From NCBI GenBank assembly GCA_030562195.1, contig CM060200.1:40273084-40337083 (forward strand): a stretch of DNA of 64,000 bases, in the 5' to 3' direction. The stretch comes from Nipponacmea schrenckii (taxonomy: Eukaryota > Mollusca > Gastropoda > Lottiidae). The position numbers and the translations under genes were made by a program. The notes beneath the pieces are model-generated. The model saw only the letters and a program-made list of their open reading frames with translations. It was not told the origin of the DNA and made no database searches. Below are positions 15,001 to 30,000 of the stretch, piece after piece (position 1 is the first letter of the stretch; every line of letters begins with the position of its first letter).

Positions 15001-18000
15001 TTAAATAAAAGAGTTATTTTCTTATACCCGTGTTGAATTTAAAAGTGTTTATGTTTATTCAGACTGTATTATATATATTTCTATTATAACCGACATATTC
15101 GTGTTCCAGACAGGTGGATTGTTATTAACATAAACGTTTAAATAAAATGCTTTAATAAGGTATATAAACAAATTCAGAAGATATATGAAAACATTGAAGT
15201 TGATAAATCTTTAAAAATATCATTTGATTAAATCATATGTTAACATTGATATTTGTTATATTAAAATCAAAGTTAAAAATTCTTGACAAAATAATTAATT
15301 AAAATGTTATAATTCATTAATTAATATGATTATTAGCTAGCTTGGAATAAAGTTAAAGATACTAGGCACATTCAGAATTGTTTCTAAGTTTAGATATTAA
15401 TATTTCTTTAATCAAAGTTGATCATCAATATTTCTATACAATTTCAAAAGTAAACACAACTAGTCCATTGAATTCTAAGGTAGCTAAGTAGTCATGGAAA
15501 CAATTTACAATAAGCGGTTCTATTTATTCTACCAAAACCAACAAACTGTTTTTTTGTATCCATGATGCGCACAAATATCTATAGCAACTAAAGTTGATGA
15601 ATCTTTGACTTCATTTACCACTTAAACTACCTCAGAATAAAGTGGACTATTCCTGTTTATTTTTAGAAACATTACTGCATGTGCATAATCATCTTTGACC
15701 TACTAAAATTCGCTATAGTTGATAAAAATATTAGTGGCAGTGCTAAAAAACAGGTCTCACAGCAGTTTTCTCTCACCCCAACCTCAACATTTTATTGTTT
15801 ACTCAAGACTAATATATATCATAATATTACATTTAAAGTAATACTGTATCTTAGAAAGGACATAAAATTTCAGTTCTCAAGAATGGTCAATATGAGTATA
15901 TATTCATCAGTGAACTTACCTGGTGTCATAAAGTAACAGAATCCCTGTAAAATCCAGATAACTCACAAAACTAAGTCATTTTGAAAAAAGCTTAAGCAAT
16001 TTATTAAGCGTTTTTCAATAATCAAATGCATCTTTATGGATAATTACTTAGTTTTGGGATATTTACTTTCATTTTTGAAATATTTATGACAGCATGTATA
16101 TTTACTGATAAATAAAGCTCTTATTTGCCAAGTTTAAAATTTTCAAGTTTTATGTTCATTCTAAGATCTATTATCCCTTTAAAATTAAACATAAGTTCAA
16201 TCTGTGTATAAGCAAACAATAGAGAAACCTTCACCCAAGGAGCCAATAAAACCATTGCAGCATAGATACACCATAGATACACCAAATATTATCTAGATAC
16301 ATCCAAGTTATCACATTGTTCTATTTAATTCTTTTTAATTTATCTGATGCTATTTGAAGGAGCAAAACTCTTGATGGAAATTTCTGTTCAAGGGTCCAAA
16401 TAAGATTTGAGTTGAAAAATTCAAATAAGATTTGAGTTGAAAAATTGTATTGTCCCCATGGGCGTATTGGACCTAATTCTGACCCATTAAAAATAAAGAG
16501 TTTAACTTTTGAAAATAGATAACAAACACAATCCCAAGATATATCTGATAAAATTCTCTAGTAGGATTTGTTTATCATCAGCGCCTATTTCATGCTCAAT
16601 GTTTTATTTCTGGTGAGCGAAGCAACCAAACTATACAAAACAGATCAAAATAGCGTGAGCTGTGTAGAGATCATAATGAAACCATTAGATAACCCATGGC
16701 AACACAAATATTACATAGCTGAATTCTAAACAGACAGTCCCAAACTTAGAATCAGATTTTGATTTGATGAAAGAAATTGTGATAACCTGATGTATCTGAT
16801 AATTTTCAAATTTTGAATGTACGGAAAAATAAAAGTTAAAAAACTCACGAAATCATCCACGGCATCTTTTATAATAGTAACACTGATTACAGCCACTAAG
16901 GGGATGATGGTTGTAAGCGGAGTTAGGGACGAAATCACAGGAAGCAACTGAGAGAGAGACAGAAAAAAAACCATGTGCCGTGTCAGCGTTAAAAATGAAA
17001 GTAGAAATACCAGTGTGGGAATCAGGTGGGAACACTAGCTAACAGTGATGTTTGGTTTGTATTTGATAAATTTTTAGGTTTTTTTGAAATTTCATAACAA
17101 AATTGGCTCATATTTGAATTTTTTGTTTTTTTAATTCTTTTCTTCTCAATACCCTTAACTCCCCTTGTGAGCAAAGCTGGATATAGTGTACCAGTCATCT
17201 ATTTGACACCCCTCAACTTTCTAATGAACTCTTCCTCACATGCATACCTTCTATTGATATGATACTGTATATGTATAATTGGAAGAGCTCATTTGTAAAA
17301 TTAGGTGTGTTTTTAGTTGCCTGTGAAGTTATATCAATCCTTGCTTGTGAGGGAAAGCAAGATTACATATTCTGTCATAAATTTCATAAATTATCTCAAG
17401 CTAATTTAACCATAAACCATTAAAATTTATCAAATACAAACACATACAAAACAAGTATAAAACTTCTAACCACCCTAAGACTATATTCTGAAAACTGTGA
17501 AATGGACTTAGCCAAACATTTTTAACTCTTCACAATTTTGTTCTTTATTTAGATTTTAAATTACATGTCTGGAAAAATTAGTCTGTTTTAAAAATCTCCG
17601 TGATTTCAAACAAACGTTTCAAATTATCTTTTCTTGACATACGATCTAACTTCAATTAGAATTTGATTTTTTAATTAACCGATTGTGAATTTTGAAGAAA
17701 GGAGAGGTCTGATATTTCTAGGTTGTCTTTTTGGAAGAAGACTAAATGAAACTTTCAATCGTCAAGTTAAAACTCATATTAATTCAAACAAGTGCTGAAA
17801 AAAAACTTTTTAAATTTTTAATCAGCACTGTGTTCAAATCAAGTTAAAGTTTTTCCATCTACTTAAGTTCCACCATCTGTCGATATCTGAAATCGGAACC
17901 CACATGGTACTTTCTGTCTACTTTCCAAAACTACCAAGACAGGTTAGATCACTCAGTCAAAATAAAAATTCTACCCCTAGTCATATAAAGTATAAGTCCC

Positions 18001-21000
18001 CATGTTAGTTTATTGTTTATACACATGCATATATTTCTATAAAATACAAAATGATAACAGCATGCATTAAATACAGTTAATTCTACAGAGAGACTGGAAA
18101 AATGAGACTAACCTTTTTATTATTCATAAAGTCTAAACAACAAGTATTAGAATTATCAAATTTGAACCAGTATCAAAACTGAACCAGTACAGGTCGTAAA
18201 ACTGAACCAGTATCAAAATTGAACCAGTAAAGGTCTCAAAACTGAACCAGTATCAAAATTGAACCAGTATCAAAACTGAACCAGTATTAAAACTGAACCA
18301 TTAAAGGTCTTTAAACTAAACCAGTATCAAAACTGAACCAGTATCAAAACTGAACCAATATCAAAACTGAACCAGTAAAGGTCTCAAAACTGAACCAGTA
18401 AAGGTCTCAAAACTGAACCAGTATCAAATTAGAACCCGGTATTAAAAAAGAATTCAAATGACAGAAATATCAAAACAATCTCCTTATTTTATTTTTCTAA
18501 TTATAATTAACAGAACCTGGTGCTTTAATTTTATTTAATTAACCATAACAACATGTTATTCTTAGAAAGATTCATTCAAAAAATTTCAAAATCTGGATTC
18601 CATAAAATCGCCGACTATTCTCCCAAATTTTGATTAATCTCACATTTTTTTCTCAAATATTTCAACTTACATGTCAAGATGGTGATATAACTTGGAAATA
18701 TTACTTCCCTTATAGACTCCACTGACAGCCGATCAACCTTTCAATAAATATTGTCTTGTCTTATAAATTCTTAAAACTAAATCAGATAAATATGGAAATT
18801 TTTTCCCAAATATTGATTGCTTTTTTCCATGCTATCAATTTTAGCTTCAAGATAAAGTTAAAAAGAACATCAGTATAATCTCTTTAACTATATGTACCCT
18901 CTTATAGGATGACAAGTTGTCAAACTTAATCTTTCAAGATATTGTAAAGTGATTTACTTAATTTTAATGTGTATTGTGGACACAGACGTGTGTTTGTGGC
19001 AATTCCACCAAAACTTAATGTTTGATGCCATCACAAACAGCAAGGGCCTTATGGTTTCTCTTTATAGTATATATTTGTTATTAGAATTGTAGGAACGACA
19101 GACATCTGATTGAAAATCTAATTCACCAATGCTCATTACAAATTTAAAAAACCTTTTTACAATCCCTTTAAAGATAAAAATAACTTGCATCAATAATGCC
19201 ACTGAAATCCCAGTAATTATTGAGGAGCAGGTCAATTAAAACAAACATATTGACATCTAAACTTACTAATTTGATAAATATTTAATACACCAGAACAGTA
19301 TACCAGTTAATCCTGATATCTGGGTTCAGGTACTATGACAATCTAATCAATCTTTTTTCGATTCCAAAACGATATATATTCTATAACTGTTGTTTGAATG
19401 TTATGAATATTTATAAAAATTGTCTCATTTTCTACCAGTCTTCAGAAAGAAGAATTAATATATATGTAATAACAATATAGAAGGAAGCCACTACAAACAA
19501 GCGTGTTAGCAAGCAAGGTGCAACGTGCAGGGGGGTGAACTACTTTTGAATCCTGATTACAGTTTATCAAATCGCTGTCCATACAGGATTCAATTTAAAA
19601 CAACACTCAAAAATATAAAATGTTGCCAATGAAATCTGATAGGACAAGACAGAAATTTTTGCGGAGGGTCGAAAAAACATCTGCCTACGATTTAACAACT
19701 TGTAAAAGGTTTCACTGACATTGCTGTGACTTACAAAATCATCAATGGCATCTTTTACACCCGAAATGGTGAGTACGAAGACCAATGGAATGACAGTAGT
19801 TACGGGGTTCAACGAAGAAACAGCAGGTATCATCTACGGTAACAAAAATTACAAAATTTCACATCAGATGGATGGTTAAATGGATGGATGGTATGGATTG
19901 AATCAAAAAATAGATGAATGAATCTTTGATGGATGAGTTTATGAATAAATGGAAAGTGGATTGATGGATGAAAATGAATAAATATATCGATAAAAATCCA
20001 GATCTAGATGTTTATTTTTTATATTTTCTCTGGGTAACTATAGAAACCTAGATTGGATCTGTTGAGTAACTATAGAAAACAAGACCTGGATCTGATGAGT
20101 AACTATAGAAACCCAGACTTTTTGAGATTGTTCTAGTTTGAGTAACTATATAAACCTAGATCTGGATCTGTTGAGTAACTATAGAAACCAGACCTGGATC
20201 TGTTGAGTAACTATAGAAACCAAGACCTGGATCTGTTGAGTAACTATAGAAACCTAGATCTGGATCTGTTGAGTAACTATAGAAACCAAGATCTGGATCT
20301 GTTGAGTAACTATAGAAACCAAGACCTGGATCTGTTGAGTAACTATAGAAACCAAGACCTGGATCTGTTGAGTAACTATAGAAAACAAGACCTGGATCTG
20401 TTGAGTAACTATAGAAACCAAGACCTGGATCTGTTGAGTAACTATAGAAACCAAGATCTGGATCTGTTAAGTAACTACAGAAACCAAGACCTGGATCTGT
20501 TGAGTAACTATAGAAACCAAGACCTGGATCTGTTGAGTAACTATAGAAACCAAGATCTGGATCTGTTGAGTAACTATAGAAAACCAAGATCTGGATCTGT
20601 TTGGTAACTATAGAAACCAAGACCTGGATCTGTTGAGTAACTATAGAAACCAAGACCTTTTGGAAAATACTGTTGGGATTTTTAACTATAGAAAACCAAG
20701 ACATGATCTGTTAGTAAATATAGAAACCAAGACTGGATCTGTAAGTAACTATAGAAAACCAAGACTGAATCTGTTAAGCAACTATAGAAACCAAGATCTG
20801 GATCTGTTAGAAACCAAGACATGGATCTGTTGAGTAACTATAGAAAACCTAAATCTGAATCTGTTAAGTAACTATAGCAACCTAGATCTGGATCTGTATT
20901 TGAATCAGAATGTAAAGTACAATACAAGTTAGTAAGCAATCCCTATCCCATGTTTTATAATGATAGTATGTATATACATCTGATGTTACAGCCATTTAAT

Positions 21001-24000
21001 TCTATATAGATGCATATATAATTTATATCTCATGCATATATAAATAATCTAGTTATAGAAAAAGGTCAAAGGTCAATAGAAAGGACATGCACAGTCTGTA
21101 AGAAGTTGGTGTTATTTGTTTTAGTCTGATAAATGGTGGTCAAGGGTTCTAATTCTAGTCAGTCAATTTCAGAGATCTTGAATAAGTCATCTCTGTTCAA
21201 TATTCAAGTTTGTCAAAAGATGTGCAAAATAGAAATAAAGAGTAGTTCTCTTTTCTGAAACATAGTTGATTCTTTCATTTCTTTTTAAACCAGCAAGTTT
21301 CTTTGAAAATCTGGGCCACTTCAAATGGAAGGTAATCAATTGAAACCAATTGTGTTGTGCATAACAAGGATAAAAACCCAAGTCACGAGTCTGAGTTGTC
21401 AATAACACATACTTGGTACCTGATATAAAGATCATTATATACACTAGCTAATCAATATCATAACAGTATATTGAGTGGCTCGACAACATTCCTCATTTCT
21501 AGATTACATGTATTTATAAAGTTATCAATGATAAGATCATAATAACTAAACCAGATAATTATAGATATCTAGATATTGGACATCTTCTCACTAAATTACA
21601 GCGCAAAGGGATACTGCATCTTAGCATGAACATAAAATTTTGGTTCTCAAGAAAGGTCAATATGAGTATATATTCATCAGTGAACTAACCTGGTGTCATA
21701 AAGTAACAAAATCTGGAAAACTCACAAAACTGAGTCATTTTTTAAAATTGCTTAATCAATTTATTAAGTGTTTTTCAATAATAAAATGCATCTTTATGGA
21801 TAATTACTTAGTTTTTTGGATATTTTTTTTTATGTTATTTATTGCAGCAGGTATATTTACTGATAAATAGAGCTCTTATTGGCCAGTGTAAAATTTTCAA
21901 ATTTTATGTTCATTCTAAGACCTATTATTCATTTAATGGGCTTTCCCTAATAACTTGTCCAAAACTATAGTTATTATTGTAAGTTCTAATATCTCTATAA
22001 TTATGAGGTTAATATATTATGGTTTTAACTTTGATAACTTTTATAAATCCTGAAAAGAAGAGTAGCCTGTTTTCTGTACCACTAGATGTACTCCATGCTT
22101 CATACATTCTAGATACAAGGATATTCTCTCCCCACCCCCCTCATCTTTTACCCCGATACCATGCTCAATGTGTATTTCTCTTATCAATATCATACTGCCT
22201 TAAACAACCCCAGGAAAAAGTAAAAAAATTTCTGCAATGATAGATCACTAAAACTTCTATATATAAAACAGAACAATTTATGCATTTTGCCTGAATGTTT
22301 GAACATCAATATTTGCAATTTGCATGTCAGAGCCTCCACCCAAACATCATGAAGTATGACCCAAACAATATAGTTCCATGCTTACCTGTAAAATAAGCAG
22401 GCCCAGAAAATAGGCGTTGGCCAGACGCTGGAATTGTTCAAACAGATTTTTTGGCAGGAACGTGAGTACATTGTACTTGGATGTACTGATGTAGTTGTTC
22501 TGAAAGTATCAAAAATTAAAATTTAGATCTAATTCGGTGGGTCAGTGAGTTGGATACTTGCTTGTTAACCTGAAGGTCCAGGGTTCGATCTCAGCAAAGG
22601 TCGAGATGAACTTTCAGATTGTTCAACCCAGTTTCCCCCTGTCAGTGATGCAGGTCAGATGGACTTATATGAACAAGTAGTGTCTATCAGGACACCCCCA
22701 CCCCCAACACCCCCAAATTCTACATTTCTGAATCCTTGGGGTAAAGAAGACAAACTTTGTCAAGACAGTGCCACTAGACCCTGCATTATTAAAACTTCAT
22801 TTATTTTACACTTTCAATAAAAAGATGTAAATTTAAAATCAGCGTTGAGACAATCTTTGTTTACCCATTTAACCCATATCCTCGTTGTCATTGTCAACAA
22901 CCTAATATTTTTAAACCATGGTCTAACAAACTACTCTAGTTGAAAACATTATTGATTTTAACAGGTTTTTTATATTAAATTACAATGAATCTTGTTAGAA
23001 AATCAATGATTGATTTGAAATAATGGAGAGAACAATGGTTTAAATCTTTTATAGTAAGATATTTAAAGGTATTATCTAGGATGCACGGTATTATTAGATC
23101 ATTTCTATAAAGGGTCTGATATTTCTCATAAAATAATGATAAAATTCAAAAAATGACATGAATTGAGTTTTACATCCTACTCTTCTGTACCTTATTTAGT
23201 TATCTCCTAATTACATCCAACTTGATAAACAGATATTGATTATATTGTACTTGAAAACTTGGTGGGGGGGGGGGGGTGTACAATACATATACAGTTTGCC
23301 AAGGGGGGGATCTCATAATAAAGGTTGAGAAACACTGATGTAGATGCTAGACCATTGTATATATAAAAATGAAATGAACATGATTGGAGTTATACATCCT
23401 ACTCTTCTGCACCTAACGAGCTAGTGAAGACGATGAAATATAAAAGTTAACTTACAGCATATTCAAAACTATTGTTATATTCGTGATCGTTGCATTTAAT
23501 TCTTCTTTCTAATTCTGTAATAATAAAATAAACATTTATATCATCAGTTAAAAGTTCGTATCACCCTTAGACACGCTAACCGGGACGACTCACATGATTT
23601 TGTAAATAATAAACCAATCAAAGCAAATCGTATCAAAGATCAAGGGACACCAACACTGAGAAAGATGAATGCTAAGAGGTTTGGCCAGCTGGACCAGCTG
23701 GTAGAAAGGATCCCCAATCTATTCTTATATCAAAGTGTCCCACCTAGCCTTTTAAATAACCAAAAACATAGAACCTAACATGTACAGTTGATAGAGCAAA
23801 CAATTAATGTAATTAAAAGGAGCTATACAAATTTAAAAAACATTATTATTATTATTTTATTGAAAAATTTGAAAAAACAACTGTGCTTATAATTGGTAAT
23901 TAACAGAATACTGGTTTTTGGCAAAGGTCGGGAAAATACAGGCTTAAGAAAGCTATTCAAGAGAATAAAAAAATTTTTTAAAAAAATGAACCAGTGTTTG

Positions 24001-27000
24001 TGATAACAAATTACTGTTAGAATAACAATGGTATGGGGACGAAGGTGAAATATAAAGGGAGAAATGAAGAATAAATGTGAATGAAGAGATATCAATAAAA
24101 TTGCTTTGGGACAAGGAATTAAAATTAAAAAAATTACCCTGTTAGAAAAAATAGTAAAAACCCAAATGGAAGTAATGGATTTAAATAAAGGGAAGAATGA
24201 ACGAATGGGAAAGAATGAATGGGAAAGAATAAACAATGCTAGAGAGATGGGAAGAAGTATAAAAAGAGAGGGAGAAATGAATGTAAAACAAATGAAATGA
24301 AAAAGGAATGAATGAATGATTGGATAATTGGATGGGAATGAATGAATGAATAAATGAATGGCAGAATGAATGAATGGGAAAGAATGAATGGATGGAATGA
24401 ATGAATAATGGAATTTATGAATGAATGAATGAAATGGAATGAATGAATGGATGGATGGAATTTATGAATGAATGAATGAATGAATGAATGAATGTGATAA
24501 ACAAGTGGTAGGGAGACATGAAGAAATAAATGAATAAGAAGAGAGAGTGTTGTAAGTTAATTGAAAGATATTGATCTAAACAATGGGTAAATAAATTGAT
24601 TGTAAGATTTCTCTCGTGGAATGAATGGTGACTAGGATAGTCAAACAGATAATAGGCTATAAAACTAATAACATCACTACCGTAATCACTGGCCAAGGTC
24701 TCAGAAATCTAGTTTTATATGATGTTTAATACAATGAAGGAACTGAACAATGAGGGGAGGAGGATGGGGGAAGAGGATGAGAAGAGTATGCCTGTAACTC
24801 CAATGGTGCCACCACAGCATTCTGACTTCATGTACAATATATATGTCTTATAAATTCAAAAAATCTTCCTAGCCTTTTTTATGATATCTGAAACAACTCA
24901 AAGTTCTATTTGAGGTAGAGATTAAAAATAGATTATCCAGCCTTTGTCGTTATAAAGGCACACATAAAGCTACTATTTGTATTAATATATTTAACAAGTG
25001 TAGGTTGTCAATAGTTATGAGGCAATATTCACCAATTAATCAATGAGTAACATTTAAATTGAATTAGTGTTTTCATGATGAATATGGCGAGAATATAATA
25101 CATTACTATATAATTAAACAGCTACCATAGATACTTAAATAATTCAATAATATCATATAGTTCTCTGTCTGTTCTATATGAGATCAAGCTCAATAATATC
25201 ATATAGTTCTCTGACTGTTCTATATGAGATCAAGCTCAATAATATCATATAGTTCTCTGACTGTTCTATATGAGATCAAGCTCAATAATATCATATGGTT
25301 CTCTGACTGTTCTATATGAGATCAAGCTCAATAATATCATATAGTTCTCTGACTGTTCTATATGAGATCAAGCTCAATAATATCATATAGTTCTCTGACT
25401 GTTCTATATGAGATCAAGCTCAATAATATCATATGGTTCTCTGACTGTTCTATATGAGATCAAGCTCAATAATATCATATAGTTCTCTGCTGTTCTATAT
25501 GAGATCAAGCTCAATAATATCATATGGTTCTCTGACTGTTCTATATGAGATCAAGCTCAATAATATCATATGGTTCTCTGACTGTTCTATATGAGATCAA
25601 GCTCAATAATATCATATAGTTCTCTGACTGTTCTATATGAGATCAAGCTCAATAATATCATATGTTCTCTGACTTTCTATATGGATCAAGCTCAATAATA
25701 TCATATGTTTCTGAATGTCAATAATATCATATAGTTCTCTGACTGTTCTATATGAGAACAAGCTCAATAATATCATATAGTTCTCTGCTGTTTATATGAG
25801 ATCAAGCTCAATAATATCATATAGTTCTCTGACTGTTCTATATGAGATCGAGCTCAATAATATCATATAGTTCTCTGACTGTTCTATATGAGATCAAGCT
25901 CAATAATATCATATGTTCTCTGACTGTTCTATATGAGATCAAGCTCAATAAATCATATGTTCTCTGACTTTCTATGTGAGATCAAGCTCATAATATCATA
26001 TGTTCTCTGACTGTTCATATGAATCAACTCAATAATATCATATGTTCTCTGCTGTTCTATATGAGATCAAGCTAATAATATCATATGGTTCTCTGACTGT
26101 TCTATATGAGATCAACTCAATAATATCATATAGTTCTCTGACTGTTCTATATGAGATCAAGCTCAATAATATCATATGTTCTCTGACTGTTCTATATGAG
26201 ATCAATCAATAATATCATATGTTCTCGACTGTTCTATATGAGATCAAGCTCAATAATATCATATGGTTCTCTGACTGTTCTATATGAGACAAGCTCAATA
26301 ATATCATATAGTTCTCGGCTGTTCTATATGAGATCAAGCTCAATAATATCATATGGTTCTCGACTGTTCTAATAGATAAGCTCAATATTCATATGGTTCT
26401 CATATTCATATGGTCAGCTCATAATACATATGGTTCTCTGACTGTTCTATATGAGATCAAGTCAATAATATCATATGGTTCTCTGACTGTTCTATATGAG
26501 ATCAAGTCAATAATATTTCTATGTTCTCTGACTGTTCTATATGAGATCAGCTCAATAATATCATATAGTTCTCTGACTGTTCTATATGAGTCAAGCTCAA
26601 TAAATCATATGTTCTCTGACTGTTCTATTGAGATCAAGCTCAATAATATCATATGGTTCTCTGACTGTTCTATAGAGATCAAGCTCAATAATATCATATG
26701 GTTCTCTGACTGTTCTATATGAGATCAAGCTCAATAATATCATATGTTCTCTGACTGTTCTATATGAGATCAAGCTCAATAATATCATATAGTTCTCTGA
26801 CTGTTCTATAGAGATCAAGCTCAATAATATCATATAGTTCTCTGACTGTTCTATATGAGATCAAGCTCAATAATATCATATAGTTCTCGCTGTTCTATAT
26901 GAGATCAAGCTCAATAATTCATATAGTTCTCTGGCTGTTCTATATGAGATCAAGCTCAATAATATCATATAGTTCTCTGACTGTTCTATATGAGATCAAG

Positions 27001-30000
27001 CTCAATAATATCATATGTTCTCTGACTGTTCTATATGAGATCAAGCTCAATAATATCATATGGTTCTCTGACTGTTCTATATGAGATCAAGCTCAATAAT
27101 ATCATATAGTTCTCTGACTGTTCTATATGAGATCAAGCTCAATAATATCATATGGTTCTCTGACTGTTCTATATGAGATCAAGCTCAATAATATCATATA
27201 GTTCTCTGACTGTTCTATATGAGATCAAGCTCAATAATATCATATGGTTCTCTGACTGTTCTATATGAGATCAAGCTCAATAATATCATATAGTTCTCTG
27301 ACTGTTCTATATGAGATCAAGCTCAATAATATCATATAGTTCTCTGACTGTTCTATATGAGATCAAGCTCAATAATATCATATGGTTCTCTGACTGTTCT
27401 ATATGAGATCAAGCTCAATAATATCATATGGTTCTCTGACTGTTCTATATGAGAATCAAGCTCAATAATATCATATAGTTCTCTGACTGTTCTATATGAG
27501 ATCAAGCTCAATAATATCATATAGTTCTCTGACTAGTTCTATATGAGATCAAGCTCAATAATATCATATAGTTCTCTGACTGTTCTATATGAGATCAAGC
27601 TCAATAATATCATATAGTTCTCTGACTGTTCTATATGAGATCAAGCTCAATAATATCATATAGTTCTCTGACTGTTCTATATGAGATCAAGCTCAATAAT
27701 ATCATATAGTTCTCTGACTGTTCTATATGAGATCAAGCTCAATAATATCATATGGTTCTCTGACTGTTCTATATTAGATCAAGCTCAATAATATCATATG
27801 GTTCTCTGACTGTTCTATATGAGATCAAGCTCAAAATATCATATAGTTCTCTGACTGTTCTATATGAGATCAAGCTCAATAATATCATATAGTTCTCTGA
27901 CTGTTCTATATGAGATCAAGCTCAATAATATCATATAGTTCTCTGACTGTTCTATATGAGATCAAGCTCAATAATATCATATAGTTCTCTGACTGTTCTA
28001 TATGAGATCAAGCTCAATAATATCATATGGTTCTCTGACTGTTCTATATGAGATCAAGCTCAATAATATCATATGGTTCTCTGACTGTTCTATATGAGAT
28101 CAACTCAATAATATCATATAGTTCTCTGACTGTTCTATATGAGATCAAACTCAATAATATCATATGGTTCTCTGACTGTTCTATATGAGATCAAGCTCAA
28201 TAATATCATATGGTTCTCGGACTGTTCTATATGAGATCAAGCTCAATAATATCATATAGTTCTCTGACTGTTCTATATGAGATCGAGCTCAATAATATCA
28301 TATGGTTCTCTGACTGTTCTATATGAGATCAAGCTCAATAATATCATATAGTTCTCTGACTGTTCTATATGAGATCAAGCTCAATAATATCATATAGTTC
28401 TCTGACTGTTCTATATGAGATCAAGCTCAATAATATCATATAGTTCTCTGACTGTTCTATATGAGATCAAGCTCAATAATATCATATAGTTCTCTGACTG
28501 TTCTATATGAGATCAAGCTCAATAATATCATATGGTTCTCTGACTGTTCTATATGAGATCAAGCTCAATAATATCATATAGTTCTCTGATGTTCTATATG
28601 AGATCAAGAAACTGTTTCAAATGACACACTGTTTACACTAACATCATTCAGACAATCCTTCAATGGTATATTAGCAGCACAAATATAGATAAATAAAAAA
28701 ATTATTATCAATGGATACTTCTAGAATATTTATTGCTACTAAACATCAATGTGGTTTGGTGGTAGAAAACTTGCTAGAAAAGGCTAAAAATATCAAAAAA
28801 CAACAAAGATATCCAATTGTAACATATCTTTTATCGAATGAAACAAATCATACACTAGAAATATTCTTACCAAACTGAGATTCTGTGCTAGTATCTTCAA
28901 TAACCACCTTAGTCTTGATTTCAGACATCTTAGTATTGTTGGAATTAAACTCCCAGATTAAACATCATCATTGGGATTTAATTTTGATACACTTTAATTT
29001 ACATCACTCTAATCATGGCCAAACAAATACAGTTCAGGTCATTTTTACAGCTTGTATGTAATTGATTACTGTCATGACACAAATTCCAACACTTAATCCC
29101 TCCAAATATTGAATCGAGCAACATTCCTTCATATCCTAAGACTTAATAAATACGAAATCCAATTGCAATATACTCGAATTGGATATATCCCACTGAATTT
29201 CAGTCTGCATTGCTTTTCAATATATATATATATTAATATACTTCTATTATAGAATCTCTTCTTCCCTTCAATTGTCTTTTAAAATGGCTAGAATATTTCA
29301 ACCAGGCCTTAGAATCCTATTTAAGCTATTTCATGATTTTAAATCTGATTTGAAGGCTAACCTGACAATAAATTTCAACTTATTAAATCAGAGTAGTGAT
29401 TGTAAATGATAATGAACTACTTTGTGTGTTAGTTTACTGTAAAAACCTTACATTGTTTTGTCTGGGACACTTCTAGAACATTCCACAACAATTCAGTAAA
29501 CAAAGGTTACAGTAACAGACTAGTAGTGGAATTCCTGAAACCGCTTCCATAATAACATAATAAACACAATAGATTGAAAATTACCCATGCTCGTCTCACA
29601 TGGACCTAAATCGGCAATCTATAGTCAAAAACCACAAGCCAAAAAATCAATGAGGTTCGCGAGAAATAACTCCAAATAACCAATAACAACTATCCTAGAT
29701 CAAAATTTCACAAAACATTTTCAATAGACCAAATAACACTGGCATTTAGGTTTTAAATCAGATATAAATGGATATAAACAACTAAAATATGCACAATAAA
29801 CAACATCTACAATGTTTTTACTATAACTGATAATGGCACTTAACACAGATTGGTATAGAAATTATGGTCAATACGGCCATCACCAGTCTACTGTCAGACA
29901 CGGACGCATTCTAAATTAGATTGAGATGGCAGATTGCTACAGACTAGATATTAATATATCCCAGTCTACAATACATTGGAAGTCATACCATTATTCCTTA

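Noticed and set aside
16853..17035. Minus-strand open frame starting MFPPDSHTG overlapping the version B exon
   Set aside because: It is in another frame than the conserved TM1-TM2 peptide and has no homology; shadow of the real exon.
20156..20833. Open frames on both strands with 11-residue repeats ([11 protein letters not shown] / [11 protein letters not shown])
   Set aside because: Product of the 33-bp minisatellite, which is open in several frames at once; no splice or start context.
26393..27084. Open frames in the 46-bp array
   Set aside because: They appear only where one-base deletions shift frame; repeat artefact.
25140..28612. Possible CRISPR array or piRNA cluster signature
   Set aside because: There are no unique spacers between units; it is a continuous tandem repeat in a eukaryotic intron. 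piRNA origin cannot be judged from sequence alone.
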